Source of the DNA: DATJHM01 sp035493895
Lineage (GTDB): Bacteria > Chloroflexota > Ktedonobacteria > Ktedonobacterales > Ktedonobacteraceae
Direction of reading: 5' to 3'
Length of the DNA stretch: 64,000 nucleotides
Assembly (NCBI GenBank): GCA_035493895.1
Contig: DATJHM010000198.1
Location: 1-64,000 of the forward strand
The notes below the pieces were generated by a model that saw only the letters and a list, made by a program, of their open reading frames with translations, was not told the DNA's origin and did no database searches. Below are positions 60,590-64,000 of the stretch, piece by piece. Numbering within the stretch: position 1 is the first letter of the stretch; the number at the start of each line of letters is the position of its first letter. The position numbers were made by a program, and so were the translations under genes.

Positions 60590-61723
60590 CTACACGCTCT
60601 CCGCCACAAAATTGATGAGTGTTGCCATATCCTCATACGCACGTTCAGCACGAGGATTACGATGGGAAAGAATGCTATCGAGTGCCTGCCTGGCTTGCTG
60701 GCACTGTTGAAGCAAAAATTGCTGGCAATATGTCTTCGTTCTGGTACGCGAGAAAATCGCCAGCACTTCCTCTAATTGAGTCGAGGAAATAACCGTTTGC
60801 TGCTGATAGAGATCTTGCAGGTAACGCAAATCCTCTTCACCAGCGGTACTAAGAGCATGAAGAACAGGCAGACTTTTTTTGCGACGATAAATATCGCCCG
60901 CAACTGCCTTGCCAGAGACATCCGGCGAACCCCAGATGCCAAGCAGATCATCACGAACTTGAAAAGCCAGACCTAATGCCCAACCGAAGTTGCGCAAACC
61001 AGTAATTACCTGAGAATCATTACAACCGAGCAGCGCCCCCATTTCGGCAGCACAACTCATCAGGGCCGCAGTCTTGCGACCAATCATATCGATATAACAC
61101 GCTACGGAAACTTGCAGTACGTTTTCAAAGCTCATATCCAGATACTGACCCTCCGTTACCGTGAGTACCGTACGGTCGAGCACCTGACTCAGGCGAACAG
61201 CAATCTCGCTCTTTACCCCTTCCTCCAACACATTCCATAAAGCCAGACGAGCGACAAAAATCATGCCATCGCCAGCATTAATAGCCTGCGGAATTCCCCA
61301 GACCTTCCATACCGTGGGACGATGTCGCCGCTCCGCATCTGCATCCTCAATGTCATCATGGATCAAGGTGAAATTGTGGATGAGCTCAATAGCAGCCGCA
61401 GCGGGGAGAGCACGCTGCAAATAGCAGGTGCCTGATGCATCCTCATGGGCCGTGGTCATTTCATAGGCTAATAAGAGCAAGGTAGGACGCAACAATTTGC
61501 CAGGATTGCTGCCTCCCGGGACAAGAGCCTCATTGACCCAACCCAGATGATACTGCATCTGCCCATAATACGTTGCAAATGCACTTCCATTGATACTGCG
61601 TGCAGCCTCGCTGGCTTCAGTTATCGCTTTACGCAGAGCCTGAGAAATGTTTTGCAAGTAACGCGAAAACACAGATTGGACATCAGACGTTGTGGGCGCG
61701 GATGTGTTAAAAGATGTTTGCAA
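60590..61723 (-). CDS. Polyprenyl diphosphate synthase (FPP/GGPP type)
   Basis: A 377-residue trans-prenyltransferase that condenses IPP with allylic diphosphates. The first Asp-rich motif DDIED sits in NFTLIHDDIEDADAERRHRPTVW, and the second region is QVRDDLLGIWG, followed by GDIYRRKKSLPVL. The residues before DDIED (NFTLIH) are bulky, so the product is probably short, farnesyl or geranylgeranyl. The start is TTG 61723, after a weak AAAGG-type site; this is worth noting for expression. It is the first gene of the pair with the terpene cyclase and likely supplies its substrate. Confidence 0.88.
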   Translation of the reverse strand: MQTSFNTSAPTTSDVQSVFSRYLQNISQALRKAITEASEAARSINGSAFATYYGQMQYHLGWVNEALVPGGSNPGKLLRPTLLLLAYEMTTAHEDASGTCYLQRALPAAAAIELIHNFTLIHDDIEDADAERRHRPTVWKVWGIPQAINAGDGMIFVARLALWNVLEEGVKSEIAVRLSQVLDRTVLTVTEGQYLDMSFENVLQVSVACYIDMIGRKTAALMSCAAEMGALLGCNDSQVITGLRNFGWALGLAFQVRDDLLGIWGSPDVSGKAVAGDIYRRKKSLPVLHALSTAGEEDLRYLQDLYQQQTVISSTQLEEVLAIFSRTRTKTYCQQFLLQQCQQARQALDSILSHRNPRAERAYEDMATLINFVAESV

Positions 61724-61985
61724 TCGCTACACCTTTTCCTTTCATTGCAAATAAATGCATTAATCACACTCTTTTACCCATTCTACGCTTCCTACAAAAA
61801 CGTCGCACAAGATGCACGTAACCAGTATACAAGATTTTTGCGTTATTTTGAATACTTTACATATCTATTTCTGCATTTATAACAAAAATACATGACAAAG
61901 TAAAAACAGGTATTTTTTATTAAAAAACGAACAGCAGACAAAAGCAGACAAAGATGTACAGGTGAGGAAGGGGGAGGAAAGGGCC

Positions 61986-62008
61986 AGGACAGGGAGGTAT
62001 CCTGTCCT
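61986..62008 (-). terminator. Hairpin after msrB
   Basis: AGGACAGG (61986-61993) and CCTGTCCT (62001-62008) form a stem 7 bases beyond the msrB stop. There is no strong T-run. The rest of 61724-61985 is AT-rich with no gene seen. Confidence 0.5.
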
Positions 62009-62014
62009 CAGACC

Positions 62015-62404
62015 CTACTTATCTTCGTGAATGGTTGCAGGCAAATCCTGTCCTGCTGGAATGAAGCGGATTGAGAGAGAGTTTACACAATGCCGGGTAT
62101 TCTTCTTCGTCAGACGTTCGCCCAGAAACACATGCCCCAGGTGACCGCCGCAATTGGCGCATTCGATCTCGGTTCGGCGGCCATCGGGATCGGGAATCCG
62201 TTTGACGGCATCGGGATAATTTTCATCGAAGCTGGGCCAGCCACAGCCAGAATGAAACTTCGTTTCCGATGAGAAGAGCGGTGCGTTACAACGGCGACAA
62301 ATAAATGTGCCGTCGACAAAAAACTCATCGTACTCACCGCTAAATGGGCGCTCGGTTCCCTTATGGAGAATGACCTGCGCTTCTTGAGGTGTCAATTTGT
62401 TCAT
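62015..62404 (-). CDS. msrB: Peptide methionine-(R)-S-oxide reductase MsrB
   Basis: A 129-residue repair enzyme that reduces the R form of methionine sulfoxide in proteins. Zinc ligands are C36, C39 (CRRC), C82 and C85 (CANC). Conserved HSGCGWPSF and GGHLGHVF blocks are present. The catalytic thiol is C106 in RHCVNSLSIRF. Length is normal for a stand-alone MsrB. It has no signal peptide, so it acts in the cytosol with thioredoxin. It is a single gene between the terpene pair and the murF region; no msrA is present here. Confidence 0.94.
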   Translation of the reverse strand: MNKLTPQEAQVILHKGTERPFSGEYDEFFVDGTFICRRCNAPLFSSETKFHSGCGWPSFDENYPDAVKRIPDPDGRRTEIECANCGGHLGHVFLGERLTKKNTRHCVNSLSIRFIPAGQDLPATIHEDK

Positions 62405-62630
62405 TGCTTATTTCCTGCCTGTTGTTCTGAAAACGTATAAAAACGATCCTGTATGTCTATGCTAGTACACGAAGCAAATACAGTCAAGCAGAGGCCTGGC
62501 GTTTGTTGTCATTGACAAGTAAGAGAGAGAAAATGTATGTTAAAAAGAGCTGCTGAGGCTGCTAAAAATGCTTAAATGCAAGTAACAACGCCACCCATCT
62601 ACGACGTTCTTATTGTATAAGGAGTCCGTT

Positions 62631-62705
62631 ATGCAAAAAAGCTATCGCCAACAAACACGTGGAGGCTTCACACAACGTATTCGCTTACTCGACATTTCAC
62701 GATAG
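62631..62705 (+). CDS. 24-residue leader peptide upstream of murF
   Basis: A short frame begins ATG with AAGGAG seven bases upstream and encodes MQKSYRQQTRGGFTQRIRLLDI plus two residues, ending TAG at 62703-62705, 11 bases before the murF start. The peptide is basic and not membrane-like. The good ribosome site and tight position suggest translational coupling or attenuation. No family is known. Confidence 0.45.
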   Translation: MQKSYRQQTRGGFTQRIRLLDISR

Positions 62706-62716
62706 GATAAAGACGA

Positions 62717-64000
62717 ATGATCTATCTGGAACATCTGCTAGAGGCAACCCACGGCACGCTCCACTCCCACGGCAAACAGAGCCACTTTCCCACCTTTAAC
62801 CATGATAGCCGTCAACTCATCCCTGGAGAACTCTTTGTAGCAGTGCGGGGTGAGCGGAGCGATGGACATGACTATCTGCTGGATGCGGTACAGCGAGGTG
62901 CGGCAGGGCTGCTTGTTGCAGAACAGAACCTGAAGGCCCTGGCCCCAGAGATACGCACAGAACTGGAGCAGGTCGCGATCGTCGTTGTTGAAGATACGCG
63001 TCAGGCATTGCAGCACTACGCCCGGGCAATCCTGGCTCGCTGGCGACCGACCGTCATCGCCGTCACCGGTAGCGCGGGCAAAACTGGCACCAAAGAGGCC
63101 ATTGCCAGCGTCCTCAGCCAGAACTTTGCCACATTTCGGAGCTGGCAGAATTATAATGATCTTCTCGGCCTGCCACTTTCGCTTGGCCACTTAGAAGAGC
63201 GCCATGAATACGCCGTCGTCGAACTGAGCTGCGACCATCCCGGCGAGATTGCAGAACTTTGCGCAATCGCCCAGCCCCAGATCGGCGTCCTGACGAACAT
63301 CAGTCCGGCACAGCTCCAGGATTTCGGGAGCACAGAGCAATTTGCAAACGAACTCAGTCAGCTTTTTTTCTCCCTGACCGGGCCGCGCATCGCCGTTTAT
63401 AATCGTGACGATGAATTGACACAAACGACGCTTTCACATCTCCCCACTTCATTGCAAGAGAACGTCACCTATCTTCCCTTCACCCCTTCACAGTTGCAAA
63501 AAGTCACCACAAGCTGGACAGGAATCAGCGGCCTCCTGACCCTTCCGGCAAGCTCGCTGGAAGCGGCAGAACAACAGCTTCTTCTCAGTAGCCAGCTCGT
63601 GGGGCAACATCATACAGCGACGATGCTGGCCGCATATACCGTTGCACGCTATTGCGGCATGAGTGACAAAGAGATCCAGCGGGCCCTGGAGGATGTACGA
63701 CCGCAAAATGGGAGGCTCAACCCATTGCAGGGGCGCCAGGGCGCACGCTTACTAGATGATACACATAACGCGATTCCGGCCTCAATGATCGCGGGTCTTG
63801 CAACTTTGCAGATATTACCAGCCAGACGTCGTATCGCAATTATGGGAGATATGCTCGCACTCGGCGCATATGAAGAAGAGGCACATCGTCTGGTAGGGCG
63901 CGAGGCAGCGCGAAGCACCGATTATTTGATTACGCGTGGAGAGCGTGCCGCTTTGATTGCCGAAGCCGCACGCAATGCCGGTCTGCCCGGTGAGCGCATC
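62717..64000 (+). CDS. murF: MurF-like UDP-MurNAc-tripeptide D-Ala-D-Ala ligase, partial
   Basis: 428 codons are visible and the gene runs off the window. MurF adds D-Ala-D-Ala to the UDP-MurNAc tripeptide in the cytosol, the last step of the soluble wall precursor. The first domain has HDSRQLIPGELFVAVRGERSDGHDYL. The P-loop is TGSAGKTGTK at 117-126, where most MurF proteins have TGSNGKTTTK. The central domain has QNYNDLLGLPLSL and VVELSCDHPGEI; the final domain begins at GRLNPLQGRQGARLLDDTHNAIP and IMGDMLALG. AGGA precedes the ATG. The unusual P-loop and the QNYND block (normally NNHIG-like) suggest a divergent MurF or a related Mur ligase. Confidence 0.8.
   Translation, partial: MIYLEHLLEATHGTLHSHGKQSHFPTFNHDSRQLIPGELFVAVRGERSDGHDYLLDAVQRGAAGLLVAEQNLKALAPEIRTELEQVAIVVVEDTRQALQHYARAILARWRPTVIAVTGSAGKTGTKEAIASVLSQNFATFRSWQNYNDLLGLPLSLGHLEERHEYAVVELSCDHPGEIAELCAIAQPQIGVLTNISPAQLQDFGSTEQFANELSQLFFSLTGPRIAVYNRDDELTQTTLSHLPTSLQENVTYLPFTPSQLQKVTTSWTGISGLLTLPASSLEAAEQQLLLSSQLVGQHHTATMLAAYTVARYCGMSDKEIQRALEDVRPQNGRLNPLQGRQGARLLDDTHNAIPASMIAGLATLQILPARRRIAIMGDMLALGAYEEEAHRLVGREAARSTDYLITRGERAALIAEAARNAGLPGERI

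Noticed and set aside
1..64000. tRNA, rRNA, CRISPR, integrase or transposase genes
   Set aside because: None could be recognised by reading; a tRNAscan or Infernal run would be needed to exclude a short RNA gene fully.

Overview
The window looks like chromosomal DNA of a Ktedonobacteria-type Chloroflexota. This is an inference from gene content, not from a marker gene. The supporting traits are two F420-type redox proteins, PASTA-less Ser/Thr kinases with long low-complexity linkers, a class I terpene cyclase beside a prenyl synthase, ATPase-less sugar ABC operons, class A penicillin-binding proteins with glycine-rich tails, and a T-box in front of a one-chain GlyRS. I saw no tRNA, rRNA, CRISPR array, transposase or prophage gene. 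Most of the window reads as ordinary chromosome, with several local tandem duplications.

Layout. 1-6757: the tail of an F420/FMN-binding PPOX protein, then a sugar module: a GH4 glycosidase and a LacI-type repressor on the minus strand, divergent from an ABC importer (two permeases and a binding lipoprotein). Two near-identical palindromes in the divergent region look like the repressor's operators. 6758-10871: a palindromic repeat element, then a minus-strand operon of RNase III, an N6-adenine DNA methylase, a B12-binding mutase subunit and a MeaB GTPase. 11165-15457: a CopC-CopD-YtkA-like fusion followed by two secreted or anchored beta-propeller proteins. 15493-24558: a small membrane protein, two tandem membrane Ser/Thr kinases, a Ski2-like helicase and a UBP-type zinc finger. 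24688-34069: metabolic and stress genes (threonine dehydratase, MFS exporter, dienelactone hydrolase, T-box plus glyS, Ddn-like reductase, VOC protein, EEP-family protein).

34118-39304 holds the heat-shock genes hrcA, dnaK, a J-domain-only duplicate and dnaJ, with a degenerate CIRCE at the hrcA promoter and no grpE. 39430-47544 has a SIS-domain sugar isomerase-like protein and two tandem class A PBPs with shared upstream boxes. 48081-54576 has a Tat-type flavin oxidoreductase, a PAS histidine kinase, a double CHRD protein, a methyltransferase and a HemG-like flavodoxin. 54919-59400 has dprA and a second ABC sugar importer. 59492-64000 has the terpene cyclase and prenyl synthase pair, msrB, and a murF-like gene that runs off the window and is preceded by a 24-codon leader ORF.

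Links between genes: the two importers probably share an ATPase encoded elsewhere. The kinases, PBPs and MurF touch cell-envelope biology, but no direct regulatory link is visible in the sequence. Start codons were chosen by ribosome-binding site and family alignment, so several differ from the longest open frame.
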